35,138 bases of DNA from Halieaceae bacterium (GTDB lineage: Bacteria > Pseudomonadota > Gammaproteobacteria > Pseudomonadales > Halieaceae), in the NCBI GenBank assembly GCA_018657645.1, contig JABHWT010000279.1, positions 1-35,138 of the forward strand, in the 5' to 3' direction. Each line of letters begins with the position of its first letter. Position 1 is the first letter of the stretch. The notes beneath the pieces are model-generated. The model saw only the letters and a list, made by a program, of their open reading frames with translations. It made no database searches and had not been told where the DNA came from. A program made the translations under genes and the position numbers. Below are positions 19,929-29,084 of this stretch, one piece after another.

Positions 19929-21808
19929 TTAGTACCCTCTTCAGGTGTGGCAGCGGCTGCAATCATTGCATTCACTTTTTGCTCCAGGATAGACAGGGGT
20001 ACCGGGCCATCTTTCAGCACAACATCGTGGAACTGACGAATATCAAACTGTTCATCCAGCGCTTCGCGGGCCTTTGCTCGAAGCTCAATAATTTTCAACT
20101 TGCCAATTAAATAGGCTGTCGCCTGTCCGGGCATGGCAATATAGCGCTCAATGGCTTTGGTGGAATCACCTACCGAGTTGGGCGTATTGGCAAGCAGATA
20201 ATCAATCGCCTGTTCCCGTGTCCAGCGCTTGCTGTGAATCCCGGTATCGACCACCAGGCGACAGGCGCGCCATAGTTCCATGGCGAGGCGGCCGAAATCT
20301 GAATAGGGGTCTTGATAAAACCCCATCTCCTTAGGCAGTTGCTCGGAGTATAAACCCCAGCCCTCGGAGTAGGCTGTGAAACTGGCAAATCTCTGAAATT
20401 CCGGAATACTCTTTAGTTCTGCGGAGATAGCACGCTGCATATGATGTCCGGGTAGACCCTCGTGGTAGGCCAGGGCCGCCATCTGGTAGTTCGGCATATC
20501 CGCCATGTTATACAGGTTTGCATAGTAAATACCTGGGCGTGAGCCATCCGGGGGCGGCCCCTGATAAAATGCCTTACCGGCGGATCGCTCGCGAAAGGCC
20601 TCAACCCGTTTCACGGTAAGCTCAGACTTAGGTAGCAGGCCAAACATTTCGGGCAGGCGAGTGCGCATTTCATCGATCAAGCGCCTGGCCTCGGCCAGGT
20701 ATGCATCGCGCCCTGCATCAGTGCTGGGATAATAAAACTGTGCATCCTCGCGCATGAACACAAAAAACTCGTTCAAGCTGCCCTCATAACCCACTGCTCC
20801 CATGATGGCGTTCATCTGGCCATGAATACGCGCGACTTCGGCAAGGCCGATAGTGTGGATTTCATCGGCGGAGAGATCGGTAGTGGTAAACCATCGCAAG
20901 CGCTCGGCATAGAAGGCCTCACCATCGTCAAACTTCCAGACGCCATCGGCATCCGGGGCAATCGCCGCCTGCTGCTCCAGGGCCTCAATCAGACGCAAGT
21001 AGGCCGGCTTAACTACCTCGATCATAGCCCGTCGGGCATCGGACAGGAGTGATTTACGCTGCTCCTGATCGATTTCAAGTGCACCCACCTTGGATTGAAA
21101 GTCGCCCCACAGTGCGGAGTCTGCACCCTCTGCATCATAAGGGGCACCGCTGATGATATTTCTACAGGCTTTAATCATTTGCGGATACTGCCAGTCTGCC
21201 AGCAGAAAATTCTTGTCCTTGCGAATATGCAACTGCTTAATCACCTGATCAAACAACGACCCAACATTGTTCAGTCGACCGATGTAAGCCGTGGCGTCTG
21301 CGACATCTGATATCTGGTGAATATTGATCAGGCTACTGGCCACCGCAGTGTGGGGGCCCCTGAGCTGGTGAATAACGAATTTGTGATGACGAAATTCATC
21401 ACTGGCAATCTGGCGTTGCAAATCCAGATTGTATAAATCCCAGGACAGGCGCCCAGCTTCGTCGAGTACTTCACGATTAAATCGGGTCATTTGCTGCAAT
21501 CGCAAAAGATTGATTTTGCGCGTTTCCCGCTGATGGGACTCCGCCACCGAGTTCCATTGATCATTATTTGTCTTGATGCCACGGTAGCTGGCTGTATAGG
21601 GTGCGCGGGCCATATCCGCGGCATAGTTTCCGTCCAGAAAATCGCGAAATTCCGCTGCGGTGATTGCTGCGCCTATCGACGCTTGAGGAGCGCCAGAAGC
21701 AAAATCTGACCCCGAATCGGCCTTACTCTGCGGGCCCTCCCCGGAACAGCCAAGCAATGCCAGCATACTAATTCCAAGGGCTGGTATGAGCCTGAATAAT
21801 TTTGTCAA
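19925..21808 (-). CDS. DUF885-family lipoprotein (putative metallo-hydrolase)
   Basis: Lipobox MLALLGCSG; YHEGLPGHHMQ zinc motif and YSEGWGLYSEQL typical of DUF885. Confidence 0.9.
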   Translation of the reverse strand: MTKLFRLIPALGISMLALLGCSGEGPQSKADSGSDFASGAPQASIGAAITAAEFRDFLDGNYAADMARAPYTASYRGIKTNNDQWNSVAESHQRETRKINLLRLQQMTRFNREVLDEAGRLSWDLYNLDLQRQIASDEFRHHKFVIHQLRGPHTAVASSLINIHQISDVADATAYIGRLNNVGSLFDQVIKQLHIRKDKNFLLADWQYPQMIKACRNIISGAPYDAEGADSALWGDFQSKVGALEIDQEQRKSLLSDARRAMIEVVKPAYLRLIEALEQQAAIAPDADGVWKFDDGEAFYAERLRWFTTTDLSADEIHTIGLAEVARIHGQMNAIMGAVGYEGSLNEFFVFMREDAQFYYPSTDAGRDAYLAEARRLIDEMRTRLPEMFGLLPKSELTVKRVEAFRERSAGKAFYQGPPPDGSRPGIYYANLYNMADMPNYQMAALAYHEGLPGHHMQRAISAELKSIPEFQRFASFTAYSEGWGLYSEQLPKEMGFYQDPYSDFGRLAMELWRACRLVVDTGIHSKRWTREQAIDYLLANTPNSVGDSTKAIERYIAMPGQATAYLIGKLKIIELRAKAREALDEQFDIRQFHDVVLKDGPVPLSILEQKVNAMIAAAATPEEGTN

Positions 21809-21999
21809 AATCCTGCCCTCTTCATTTGTCGAATACGCTTTGTCGCACCATCGCGGCGCGAGACAACATTGCCAATAGTGGCCCTAGATTGCCACCGTAG
21901 TTGCGGTGTTACCAGTTTTCCAGAGACCCACCTTCGAAGCGGTGCCTTGCTGCTAACTGTTTGTGGACTTACGCCCTTATTTATCGACTGGCTGGAGTA

Positions 22000-22752
22000 C
22001 TAAGGCCGCATGAACTGACCACCATCGACATTCAGAATATGACCAGTAATCCAGCTGGCTTCATCCGACAGAAGAAACAGTGCCGCATGAGCCATATCCT
22101 CGGGTTGACCCAGGCGCCCAATCGGCATGCTTTTAATCATTTCCCTGGCATAATCACCCGCATTTCTTTCCAGTGCAGGCGTATCAGTCGGTCCCGGAGC
22201 AATAGCATTAATGCGAATTTTGCGCCAACCTAACTCGTTAGCCAGAGATTGAGTGAGGCCATTAACCGCCAGTTTTGCCACACCGTAGAAACCGGTACTC
22301 ATCCAGGCCGCCGTCGACGACTGATTGATAATGGACCCGCCGCCACCTGCCGTCATATGCTCCACCACAGCTCGCGTCATGATCAGACAGCCATGAACGT
22401 TGACATGCATGAACCTCTCCAGATAATCCAAATCCACGTCCAGATAACCTTCAATTTTCATATCGCCGAAAATCGCCGCATTGTTTATCAGGTAGTCGAT
22501 GCCGCCATAGGCTTCCATCGTGGCATCGGCACAGGCCCTGGCAGACACCTCATTGCCAACATCGGTTTTTACAAACAGTGCCACGCCGCCATCCTCGTTG
22601 ATCTTGGCGGCGACACGGCTACCACCGGCCTCGTTGAGTTCAGCGATGACAACGTTCATTCCACGCCCGGCACATGCCTTTGCATAACCTTCTCCAATAC
22701 CACCCCCAGCGCCTGTAATAATGATTGTCTTGCCCGAAAAATCCATCGTCAA
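22000..22752 (-). CDS. Short-chain dehydrogenase/reductase
   Basis: TGAGGGIGEGYA, NNAA, YGVAKLAVNG, C-terminal VDGGQFMRP. Confidence 0.92.
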   Translation of the reverse strand: MTMDFSGKTIIITGAGGGIGEGYAKACAGRGMNVVIAELNEAGGSRVAAKINEDGGVALFVKTDVGNEVSARACADATMEAYGGIDYLINNAAIFGDMKIEGYLDVDLDYLERFMHVNVHGCLIMTRAVVEHMTAGGGGSIINQSSTAAWMSTGFYGVAKLAVNGLTQSLANELGWRKIRINAIAPGPTDTPALERNAGDYAREMIKSMPIGRLGQPEDMAHAALFLLSDEASWITGHILNVDGGQFMRP

Positions 22753-22840
22753 ATCCTCGTCGTCCTGTTGTTAGAATCCTGAATATCACCAGGGCACCTC
22801 TGAACAATGGCAATCGTGCTCAGCGGAGCCCTAGTAATCA

Positions 22841-24307
22841 TCACCCCACACCAATTGCAATAGTTCGGGTTTCCAGGTATTCCTCAATGCCTTCTCGGCC
22901 CATTTCCCTGCCAATGCCACTTTGCTTGTAGCCGCCAAACGGGGCATCTGCAGAGTAGAAATTGCCACCATTTACATTGATAGTGCCAGTTCTGATCCTG
23001 CGCGCAACACCCAGTGCTCGCGCTTCGCTGGACGACCAGACACCACCGGACAGACCGTAGATAGAATCGTTGGCTATACGTATTGCATCGGCCTCATCGT
23101 CATAGGCGATCACTGCCAGCACTGGTCCAAATATTTCTTCGCGGGCAATCGTCATGGCATTGTCTACATCGACAAATACGGTGGGTTCTACGTAGTAGCC
23201 TGTGGACAAGTGCGCGGGGATCCCGCCTCCCAGTAAAAGGCGCGCACCCTCCTCCACACCTTGTGCAATATAGGCCAGCACCCGATCCCGTTGGCGCCTA
23301 TTAATCAACGGCCCCATGATCTGGCTATCGGAGGATGGATCTCCGTATTCGATATAGCCAAAGTAGGTTTTCAACAAATCCTCCACCTCTGACTGCCTGG
23401 CCCGGGGGATTAGCAGTCGCGTGTTTATCGCACAACCCTGGCCAGCGTGGAAACAAACGGCCAGACAGCTCAATAAACTCTGCTCCAGATCGGCATCGTC
23501 CAGAATAATATTTGCCGATTTTCCACCCAACTCGAGGAATACTTTTTTCACGGTTTGTGCTGCACAAGCCATGATCTGCTTACCCACTCCGGTCGAACCG
23601 GTAAAGGAGATCATATCGACACGCGGGTCCGTCACCAATTGATCGCCCACTTCCACTGGATCACTTGCAGTAATCACATTAAACACACCGTCTGGAATGT
23701 CTGTGTAATCCCTGACGATTCGCCCCAACAGAGTCGCTGACCATGGGGTGTCCGGTGCAGCCTTCAGTATTACCGTGCAGCCGGCAGCAAGAGCCGGAAC
23801 ACATTTAGCCAGGTTGATTTGCAGTGGCACATTCCAAGGGGTAATACAGCCCACCACGCCGATAGCCTCCCTCTCCACCAATCGCCGGGTCTTTTGCCCC
23901 ATGGGCACTGCAATCCCAATATCGCGACTCCACTCAAGGGCAGACAGCGTCTGCAATACATGCTCGATGAACGAGATTGGCATATCGCATTGCGGACCCA
24001 TCATGCCGCAAATTCCCATTGGTGCACCGGTCTCCGCCGCTATTTGTTCACGCAGGTCATTCTGCTCCTTAACCAGTCCATCCCTGAGCTGCTCTAAACA
24101 GCGCAAGCGAAGAGCATGATTGGTGAACCAGTCAGTGGTATCAAAAGCACGACGAGCGGCACTAATTGCCCGCTCCATGTCGATGAGACCCGCATCGGCC
24201 ACCTCACCCATAATCTGTTCGGTTGCCGGATTACTATTGGGATAGGTTTTACCCGAAGCGGCCTCGACCAGGTCACCGTCGATAAAGAGCTTTGTCTCAG
24301 GGTTCAT
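22841..24307 (-). CDS. Aldehyde dehydrogenase family protein
   Basis: FTGSTGVGKQIM, LELGGKSANIILDDAD, HAGQGCAINTRLL (catalytic Cys), EEIFGPVLAV. Confidence 0.95.
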   Translation of the reverse strand: MNPETKLFIDGDLVEAASGKTYPNSNPATEQIMGEVADAGLIDMERAISAARRAFDTTDWFTNHALRLRCLEQLRDGLVKEQNDLREQIAAETGAPMGICGMMGPQCDMPISFIEHVLQTLSALEWSRDIGIAVPMGQKTRRLVEREAIGVVGCITPWNVPLQINLAKCVPALAAGCTVILKAAPDTPWSATLLGRIVRDYTDIPDGVFNVITASDPVEVGDQLVTDPRVDMISFTGSTGVGKQIMACAAQTVKKVFLELGGKSANIILDDADLEQSLLSCLAVCFHAGQGCAINTRLLIPRARQSEVEDLLKTYFGYIEYGDPSSDSQIMGPLINRRQRDRVLAYIAQGVEEGARLLLGGGIPAHLSTGYYVEPTVFVDVDNAMTIAREEIFGPVLAVIAYDDEADAIRIANDSIYGLSGGVWSSSEARALGVARRIRTGTINVNGGNFYSADAPFGGYKQSGIGREMGREGIEEYLETRTIAIGVG

Positions 24308-24318
24308 TTCTCGGCTTC

Positions 24319-25176
24319 CTATGCCTTATTAAGAAACAGTGCAAGCACAGACTTGCGCAGGTTTTCAGTTGATGGCAAATCCACGCCCAGTTCCCCGGCG
24401 CTGGTCAGTGCGCAATCCAGATCCTTTTCACCCAGTCGCCCAAAGGGGCCGAAAATTTCATCCATCTGCGCCTCGGTACATGTCCTGGCCAGGGCGTTTC
24501 GGTTGCCGATAAACTGGTGCATAGACTCGTTAACCACGCCGTTTGATTTACCCACCTCGCGCAGCGTATCTGCCGACAAGCCCACCGCCTCAGCCAACCT
24601 TGTGGCTTCTGACATAGCCATAAACTCCGCATAGGTAATCAGGTTATTACACAGTTTTAACACAATGCCGGTACCCAACTCTCCGGCGTGAATGATTGTG
24701 GCGGCAGAGGTTTCAAACACTGGCGAAACCCTGGCGAGGGTTTCAATATCCCCGCCCACCATATAGCACAGGGTACCGGCCTCCGCGCCCTGGGCACCAC
24801 CGGTAACCGGCGCGTCGATTAGTTGCAACCCCGCCGCGTCGGCGTCGGCGGCCCATTTTATAAGTGCGGCATGCGTGACGGTACTGTGGATGGCAATCAC
24901 CGCGCCGGGCGCAGCGTTGGGCAGTATCCCCTGCGCACCATAGAGCACGCTCTCCACCTGGGCATCATCCCGAACACAAACACCAATATGGCTGCATGCC
25001 CGTGCCACTTGTGCTGGGGAAGTGCAACCGAGTGCGCCCAGGGCGACCAGTTCGTCCACAGACGATGGGACAATATCGTAAACATAGGTCTGGAATGCAT
25101 CACATAACAGGCGTTTGGCTGCGGGTTTGCCTATATTTCCCAGCCCGATGTAGCCCACCTTGAGCCTGTTACTCAT
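24319..25176 (-). CDS. NAD(P)-dependent oxidoreductase, 3-hydroxyisobutyrate dehydrogenase family
   Basis: Start placed at MSNRLKVGYIGLGNIGKPAAKRLL; DAPVTGGAQGAEAGTLCYMVGG substrate loop; conserved Lys region (LGTGIVLKLCNNL). Confidence 0.9.
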   Translation of the reverse strand: MSNRLKVGYIGLGNIGKPAAKRLLCDAFQTYVYDIVPSSVDELVALGALGCTSPAQVARACSHIGVCVRDDAQVESVLYGAQGILPNAAPGAVIAIHSTVTHAALIKWAADADAAGLQLIDAPVTGGAQGAEAGTLCYMVGGDIETLARVSPVFETSAATIIHAGELGTGIVLKLCNNLITYAEFMAMSEATRLAEAVGLSADTLREVGKSNGVVNESMHQFIGNRNALARTCTEAQMDEIFGPFGRLGEKDLDCALTSAGELGVDLPSTENLRKSVLALFLNKA

Positions 25177-25347
25177 ATTTTTATCTCCGGTACTCAAAAC
25201 AGTGCCAACCAGTCTACGCGCTGGCCTGCTATTATGTCACCAGGACCCAGTACAGGCAAAATCCGGAAGGGATGGCGCCGGGTTGTAAAGGCACTACGGC
25301 AACAGGATGCCCGTTCGCGCACTCGAATATTAATAGGGAGCTATTAC

Positions 25348-25716
25348 ATGAACGATAAGGAACGAAGAGAACTCGGCGAAAAAGTCATAGAGGATGTCTA
25401 TGCAGGGGATGTTGTCGTTCCACCGGAGGGCTTCGCCTTCACCGACATCATGCTCAAGCAGCTGTTCGCCGAATTATGGACCCGCGAGACCCTGTCCATG
25501 CGCGACAAGCGCATTCTGCTGCTCGGTATTATCGCCGAGAAAGGCGAACCCATGACTTTCAAGCTTCAAATTAAGGCCGCACTGAAGCGCGGGGAAATGA
25601 ACGTCGCTGAAGCGCGCGAACTCCTACTTTTTATAGCTCAATACGCCGGTTATCCCAGAGCTGCCTCCATGCTTGCCCCAATGGAGGAGGCGATCGTGGA
25701 GTTCGAAAAAGAGTAG
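25348..25716 (+). CDS. Carboxymuconolactone decarboxylase-family protein
   Basis: Start placed at internal Met (MNDKERRELGEKVIEDVYAG...); ELWTRETLSMRDKRILLLGIIAEKGEPMTFKLQIKAALKRG ... LLLFIAQYAGYPRAASM. Confidence 0.85.
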   Translation: MNDKERRELGEKVIEDVYAGDVVVPPEGFAFTDIMLKQLFAELWTRETLSMRDKRILLLGIIAEKGEPMTFKLQIKAALKRGEMNVAEARELLLFIAQYAGYPRAASMLAPMEEAIVEFEKE

Positions 25717-25774
25717 TTAAGACATCCCTGATTAATTCTGGCACGGGTAGACAGGGCACTCAATTTACCTGATA

Positions 25775-25790
25775 CTGTATATATGTACAG
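25775..25790. promoter_or_regulatory. LexA (SOS) box upstream of imuB
   Basis: CTGTATATATGTACAG (CTG-N10-CAG) within TACTGTATATATGTACAGTA, one base from the E. coli consensus. Confidence 0.92.
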
Positions 25791-25806
25791 TATTGCTCAA
25801 TCTATC

Positions 25807-25860
25807 ATGGGGATATTGCCCCCCCTCGACATTGCCCGCATGTCCGGGGGGCTTTCGTGA
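25807..25860 (+). other. Possible short leader ORF (17 codons) overlapping the imuB start
   Basis: ATG GGG ATA TTG CCC CCC CTC GAC ATT GCC CGC ATG TCC GGG GGG CTT TCG TGA = MGILPPLDIARMSGGLS*; its TGA overlaps imuB GTG (GTGA). Confidence 0.4.
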
Positions 25861-27284
25861 GCACGTGGCTGTGCTTACGCTTCGACCTGCTACCCCTGCA
25901 GTGCCTGAACCGCTCGGAAGATAAGCCCGTGGTGGTATTGGCAGGAGCACGCGTGGTGCGCTCTAACGATTGCGCCACCGCTCTGGGTATCAAAGAGGGC
26001 ATGAGTTCAGCTACAGTACGCGCCCTGACAGATTCTGGCTCCACTGTACTATTGGAGCGAAACACCGATACCGAGCGCCGCTGCTTGCAACAGCTATGCT
26101 GCTGGGCCTACACCATTACCCCCACTCTTTACACCTACCGGGAGGATTGCCTGCTGCTTGAAATCGGTGGTTGCCTGAACCTGTTCAAGGGACTAGAAGC
26201 ACTGCTGGAAAAGGTCGCCAGCGGCATCCGTAGTCGCAGTTACCGGGTACAGTACGGGCTGGCAGCTACGCCCAAGGCCGCCTGGTTGCTATCCTTCGCC
26301 GAGGGCAATACAGCAGTAGATTTTCAGCGAGATCTCTCGCGTCGCCTCGCCCCCCTACCCCTCACTCTGCTGGATGAATTCTCTCGTACTGTCGACTCAC
26401 TACACCGTGCCGGGCTCTATACGCTGGGGGACATTCTGTCACTGCCCACCTCCGCCCTGGGCCGTCGCTGCGGCAAAGACTTTACCCTCTTTCTGCAGCA
26501 GGTACTGGGCGTACGCGAAGATCTGCAGATTGATTATCAACCTCCGGAGGCATACAGCGACGACTACTGGTTTGGCTACGAGGTGAAAGCCAACGACGAG
26601 CTACTGCCGACAATGCAATTATTATTGCAGGCACTGTGCCAGTTTCTGCGCAATACCCAGCTACAAACACAGGAGATCGCCTGGCGACTCATCGGTATAG
26701 ATGGCAAGCTATGTGAGATTGTCGTGCGCAGCACCAGCAGCCACAGCACCTGGGAAAGCTGGTATCAGCTCACACGTATTCATCTTGACCAAATACGACT
26801 AACAGCCGGCGTGGAAGGTCTGACTCTGTCGTGTCACAGCTTGCGAGCGGGACAACTGGAAAGCATCGATTTATTCAGGCCCCATAGCGAGCGCGAACCC
26901 CTGGGTAGTCTACTGGACAGGTTGCGCAGCCGCCTGGGCTTGCAGGCTATAGAAAAAGTGGGGTGTCGAGACGAGCACCTGCCGGAGTTAGCGCTACACC
27001 TTGACAGTGATAATCCCGACCACGATCACAGCAAAGGCCTCGAGTGTGCACAGCGCCCCTTCTGGTTGATGCCCCAGCCCCAGACACTGAAACAACACGG
27101 TCGCCACCTGTACTGGAATGGTGTTCTATCGCTGGTATACGGCCCGGAGCGTATTGAAGATAACTGGTGGCTGGAGCCCGTTAGTCGCGATTATTACATT
27201 GCCAAATGCCGCAGTGGGCAACATTACTGGGTTTTCCGCGACCGATTGGCAAAGCACTGGTTTATTCACGGTGTGTTTGCCTGA
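25857..27284 (+). CDS. imuB: Catalytically inactive Y-family polymerase-like protein ImuB
   Basis: 475 aa; WLCLRFDLLPLQCLNR...VVLAGARVVRSNDCATALGIKEGMSSATVRAL; palm position reads LLEIGGCLNLFKG, without the acidic DE pair of active Y-family polymerases. Confidence 0.9.
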   Translation: MSTWLCLRFDLLPLQCLNRSEDKPVVVLAGARVVRSNDCATALGIKEGMSSATVRALTDSGSTVLLERNTDTERRCLQQLCCWAYTITPTLYTYREDCLLLEIGGCLNLFKGLEALLEKVASGIRSRSYRVQYGLAATPKAAWLLSFAEGNTAVDFQRDLSRRLAPLPLTLLDEFSRTVDSLHRAGLYTLGDILSLPTSALGRRCGKDFTLFLQQVLGVREDLQIDYQPPEAYSDDYWFGYEVKANDELLPTMQLLLQALCQFLRNTQLQTQEIAWRLIGIDGKLCEIVVRSTSSHSTWESWYQLTRIHLDQIRLTAGVEGLTLSCHSLRAGQLESIDLFRPHSEREPLGSLLDRLRSRLGLQAIEKVGCRDEHLPELALHLDSDNPDHDHSKGLECAQRPFWLMPQPQTLKQHGRHLYWNGVLSLVYGPERIEDNWWLEPVSRDYYIAKCRSGQHYWVFRDRLAKHWFIHGVFA

Positions 27285-27296
27285 CAAACTACTTTC

Positions 27297-27722
27297 TCAC
27301 TCTGCACTTTTTACAACAATGGTTCCCGCTAACTTATCGTGCCACCCCTGTTTACGCTTATCAATGCCCACCCAAATGATGCCAAGGAAAAAAGGTAGCA
27401 TGGATACGTAATAGCCAAGGTAGCGGCCAATCAGTTGCCCCGTGGAAGGTTTATCGCCAGTTGTAGCATCGACTATCTTCAGTTTCAACACCATCTTCCC
27501 AGGTGTTGCAGATTTGTATATCCAGAACAGAATGACCGCTATGGCCGGGAAAAAATAATTAAGCACAATGTCCCATAAACCATGGGCTCTGGCTTCTCCA
27601 ACCCAATATTCCTGGCCATATATCAAACTCATCACCGGGGAAACAATGACCAACAGCAGTACCGTATCGATTAGTGCCGCCCCGACTCGAACCCAAAAAC
27701 CTGCATAGTCCACATTATTCAT
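27297..27722 (-). CDS. RDD-family membrane protein
   Basis: YAGFWVRVGAALIDTVLLL (R-D motif) and ATPGKMVLKLKIVDATTGDKPS. Confidence 0.88.
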   Translation of the reverse strand: MNNVDYAGFWVRVGAALIDTVLLLVIVSPVMSLIYGQEYWVGEARAHGLWDIVLNYFFPAIAVILFWIYKSATPGKMVLKLKIVDATTGDKPSTGQLIGRYLGYYVSMLPFFLGIIWVGIDKRKQGWHDKLAGTIVVKSAE

Positions 27723-27749
27723 CTTACGTCCCTACACTAGTGTACCTCG

Positions 27750-28787
27750 TCACGGGCGACGCAGCGCATGGCAAACAAAAAGGGCGGCGGTCAATAATAC
27801 CACCGCACCGCCTTGATGGGCGGCAGCCAGGGCTACGGGAACGTGCAATAAAAGATTTAAAACGCCAAGCACCGCTTGAATCAGCAACATAGCAAACAGT
27901 GCAATCGCTCCCGTTCTGGCCCTGCCTGGCCCCGAGTTTGTATACACTCCGAAAGAGAACCAGCTAATCACGACCAGCAGTAGATAGGCAAACATTCTGT
28001 GATTAAACTGAATGGTGGTGACGTCCTCAAAGGCACTTATCCATGCAGGGGACCCCGTATATAAACCCTGGGGAATGAAACTGTTACCCATGAGCGGCCA
28101 GGTGCTGTAAGCAAAACCCGCCCGGGTACCAGCTACCAGCCCGCCGGACAATATCATCAGGAAAACCAGACCCACCAGCAGTGTTGACCAGGATTTATAG
28201 CGCCCCAATGGTTCAGCGCAAACACCCCCCGATGGCAGCCACAAATCAATGGCCAGCCAGAACATATACGCATAAATCAGCACTGCAAGACCCAGGTGGG
28301 CCGTCAATCGGTACTGGCTGACATGAGGGTCATTAACCAGACCACTCATAACCATATACCAGCCCAACAATCCCTGTAGAGCGCCCAGTATGAACAGGGC
28401 TATCAGCTTGGGCATCAAGCCGGTCCTGATCCTGCCCTTTATGGCGAAGTAGAGAAAGGGGAAAAAGAATAACACGCCGATCAGTCGGCCCAGCAGCCGA
28501 TGCAGGTACTCGTACATAAAAATAGCCTTGAAGCCCTGCAGTGTCATTCCAAGGTTAATCTTCTGGTATTCCGGAAACTGCTTGTACTTATCGAAGGTCT
28601 CCATCCAGGCCTGCTCCGACAATGGGGGTATAATACCCATTAGCGGCTTCCATTCGACCATCGACAAACCCGAGTGGGTTAATCGAGTGATACCACCGAG
28701 CAATATCATGCCAATAATGACAGCTGCGCAGACCATCAGCCATATTGCTATCTGCCTGTCGTAGGCCATCTGCTCACTGGACGCCAT
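27750..28787 (-). CDS. ctaA: Heme A synthase (COX15/CtaA type)
   Basis: GGITRLTHSGLSMVEWKPLMGIIPPL, EYLHRLLGRLIG, NHRMFAYLL, HQGGAVVLL histidine motifs. Confidence 0.93.
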   Translation of the reverse strand: MASSEQMAYDRQIAIWLMVCAAVIIGMILLGGITRLTHSGLSMVEWKPLMGIIPPLSEQAWMETFDKYKQFPEYQKINLGMTLQGFKAIFMYEYLHRLLGRLIGVLFFFPFLYFAIKGRIRTGLMPKLIALFILGALQGLLGWYMVMSGLVNDPHVSQYRLTAHLGLAVLIYAYMFWLAIDLWLPSGGVCAEPLGRYKSWSTLLVGLVFLMILSGGLVAGTRAGFAYSTWPLMGNSFIPQGLYTGSPAWISAFEDVTTIQFNHRMFAYLLLVVISWFSFGVYTNSGPGRARTGAIALFAMLLIQAVLGVLNLLLHVPVALAAAHQGGAVVLLTAALFVCHALRRP

Positions 28788-29084
28788 TATAATTTTCTCG
28801 CGGGTATCTGGAAAAGCGGCATGATACCTGAAAACTCACCCGCAGAGGACACCGGCGAGAACTAAAACCCTTCGATGCGCGACTCGTATATTGCCATAAA
28901 TCCGAAGTAGTGCTTCTATCGTAGCTGCCTCAGGGACAATTACAGCCCCTTCGTAGAACGAAGAGCAACAAAGTAGCAAAACGGAAGTGCGGCAAATTTT
29001 TAGTTCTCCACTACGGTGGCCAGACCATTGCCAGGTGGCGTAGAATGCGCTCCCACCCATCGACAGCACTAGTATCCCTTCAAG

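Noticed and set aside
25234-25347. N-terminal extension of the CMD-family ORF
   Set aside because: Arg-rich 38-residue extension unlike the family; ATG 25348 with MNDKERRELGEKV is a better start.
28836-29069. 77-aa minus-strand ORF between ctaA and uup
   Set aside because: No domain, lies in a divergent promoter region, composition not convincing.
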